A DNA stretch of 37,251 nt from a virus. Below the pieces are notes generated by a model. The model was given only the letters and a program-made list of their open reading frames with translations, searched no databases and was not told the DNA's origin. Below, in pieces: positions 36,013 through 37,251 of the stretch. Both the position numbers and the translations under genes were made by a program. Each line of letters begins with the position of its first letter. Position 1 is the first letter of the stretch. Where the stretch lies: positions 1 through 37,251 of IMG/VR virus record IMGVR_UViG_3300005467_000025. One strand, written 5' to 3'.

Positions 36013-37251
36013 CCGCTGAGATCATCGAGCGCCGCATCTCACTACGAGGCGCGGCGCTCGCGGTCATGCATGACCGGTCGCCTGAAGTCTTGCTCTGCGG
36101 CGCGGCGGGTACGGGCAAGTCGTATGCCGCGTTGACCAAGATCCACATGATGATGCTGGCCACGCCTGGCGCGCGAGCGCTCATGGTGCGCAAGACGGCG
36201 GTCAGCCTGACACAGACCGGCCTGGTGACGTTCCGGGAGCAAGTGCTGACCGAGGCGCTGAAGACCGGCCTGGTGAAGTGGTATGGCGGCAGCGCGGAGC
36301 AGCCTGCCGGCTACCGCTACTCGAACGGCCGCTACTCGAACGGCAGTTACTCGAACGGCAGCTTCGTGGCCGTGGGTGGGATGGATCAGGCCGCGAAGAT
36401 CATGTCGTCTGAGTACGATGTCATATTTTGTCAAGAAGCGACTGACCTCACGGTCACCGATTGGGAGTCGCTGTCATCCCGGCTTCGCAACGGCAAGATC
36501 TCATTTCAGCAGCTCCTGGCCGACTGCAACCCCCAGCACCCGTCCCACTGGCTGCATAAACGCTGCCAGGACGGTGCGACCAGGTTGCTGACCTCGCTAC
36601 ACGAGGACAACCCGCGGATCGCCAGTGATGACGGCACGCTGACCGAGTACGGGCGAACGTACATCGCGCGTCTCGACTCGCTGACCGGCGTTCGTAGGGA
36701 GCGCTTGCGGTACGGGCGGTGGGCGGCGGCGGAGGGCATCATCTTCGACGCCTGGCGTCCCGAGGTGCACTACAGCGACCGTAAGCGCCTGCCGCAGGAG
36801 TGGCCGCGCATCTGGGGCGTGGACTTCGGGTACACCAATCCGTTCGTGTGGCAGATGTGGGCGCGGGATCCGGACGGCCGGCTCTGGCTGGAGAAGGAGA
36901 TCTACCGGACGCAGACGCTCGTGGTCGATCATGCGAAGGCGATTCTTGAGGTGGTCACGGTGAACAAGGACCGCGGACGATGGATGTACCCGAAGCCCGA
37001 GGCGATCGTGTGCGATCACGACGCGGAGGACCGGGCGACGCTGGAGCGCGAGCTCGGGATGGGCACGGTGGCCGCATGGAAGGGCGTGTCAGACGGCATT
37101 CAGGCGATGCAACGCCGACTGATCGTGCAGCCGGACGGCAAGCCGCGCATGTTTGTACTGCGCGACTCGCTCGTGTCCCGGGATGCGTCCCTGGCCGAAC
37201 GTGGCCGGCCGGTGTGCTTCGGTCAGGAAGTCGAGGGTTACGTGTGGAAGC
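36009..37251 (+). CDS. terL: Terminase large subunit (3' end cut off)
   Basis: GTG 36009 overlaps the upstream stop; 414 residues are visible before the window ends. Walker A GAAGTGKS (31-38), Walker B region DVIFCQEATD (D137-E143), a GGMDQAAKIMSSEYD motif, and the nuclease domain with GVDFGYTNPF (D272) and CDHDAEDR (D336, D338) are all present. The protein packages DNA into proheads through the portal and cuts the concatemer. Three near-identical 15-bp units (36315-36359) encode repeated YSNG in the ATPase domain. Portal and other head genes should lie just beyond the edge. Confidence 0.92.
   Translation, partial: MTAEIIERRISLRGAALAVMHDRSPEVLLCGAAGTGKSYAALTKIHMMMLATPGARALMVRKTAVSLTQTGLVTFREQVLTEALKTGLVKWYGGSAEQPAGYRYSNGRYSNGSYSNGSFVAVGGMDQAAKIMSSEYDVIFCQEATDLTVTDWESLSSRLRNGKISFQQLLADCNPQHPSHWLHKRCQDGATRLLTSLHEDNPRIASDDGTLTEYGRTYIARLDSLTGVRRERLRYGRWAAAEGIIFDAWRPEVHYSDRKRLPQEWPRIWGVDFGYTNPFVWQMWARDPDGRLWLEKEIYRTQTLVVDHAKAILEVVTVNKDRGRWMYPKPEAIVCDHDAEDRATLERELGMGTVAAWKGVSDGIQAMQRRLIVQPDGKPRMFVLRDSLVSRDASLAERGRPVCFGQEVEGYVWK
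36315..36359 (+). repeat. Three tandem 15-bp units within terL
   Basis: Units at 36315-36329, 36330-36344 (identical) and 36345-36359 (first codon differs) encode RYSNG, RYSNG, SYSNG. In-frame slippage duplication inside a conserved gene. Confidence 0.85.

Overview
This window is a GC-rich, densely packed tailed-phage genome of the siphovirus type, almost certainly from an actinobacterium (Streptomyces or Micromonosporaceae-like host). The evidence is the composition, abundant GTG starts, WhiB and DUF2637 proteins, leaderless promoters and several small protein types that I recognise from actinophages. The left edge lies inside the major capsid gene and the right edge inside the large terminase gene. 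On a circular or circularly permuted map the missing piece would therefore be only the rest of terL, portal, protease/scaffold and the start of the capsid gene.

Layout. (1) 1-15481, rightward late genes: capsid end, five small virion-associated proteins, a LamG/zinc-ribbon protein, head-tail connector, tail completion, tail terminator, two related tail-tube-like proteins, tail assembly chaperone with a -1 frameshift, tape measure, a 959-residue minor tail protein, a C1q-like tail protein, an M15-like endolysin and two holin-like membrane proteins. A strong terminator at 15552-15590 separates these from the leftward genes. (2) 20986 down to 15606, leftward operon of ten overlapping genes: DUF2637 membrane protein, FtsK/TraB-like translocase with a helix-turn-helix tail, a membrane-anchored GIY-YIG protein, a WhiB regulator and small membrane proteins. 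It resembles the transfer/spread modules of actinobacterial plasmids. (3) 29619 down to 21133, leftward early genes in four transcription units: small proteins, an SF2 helicase, a RecB/Cas4-like nuclease, a possible ssDNA-binding protein, and about 1 kb of structured non-coding RNA that includes three tRNA-like elements with defective anticodon arms. (4) 29792-37251, rightward: an RHH regulator, a primase-polymerase/RepA helicase, an iteron and palindrome cluster that looks like a replication origin, winged-helix proteins, a RusA resolvase and the terminase subunits.

Regulation. An 18-bp element (consensus TAGTTGACATCTGGACTA) occurs at eight places and overlaps -35 or -10 boxes at the head of nearly every transcription unit outside the late genes. 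Several of these promoters place the -10 box six or seven bases before the ATG, which predicts leaderless mRNAs. The RHH gene sits between two inverted copies and is the best repressor candidate.

How it fits together. No integrase is visible although most of the genome is present. Iteron-like origin, RepA-type replication, a DUF2637/FtsK module and dispersed repressor sites together suggest a phage-plasmid lifestyle (inference). Coordinates and translations were read by eye. Family names rest on motifs and remembered family patterns, not on database searches.
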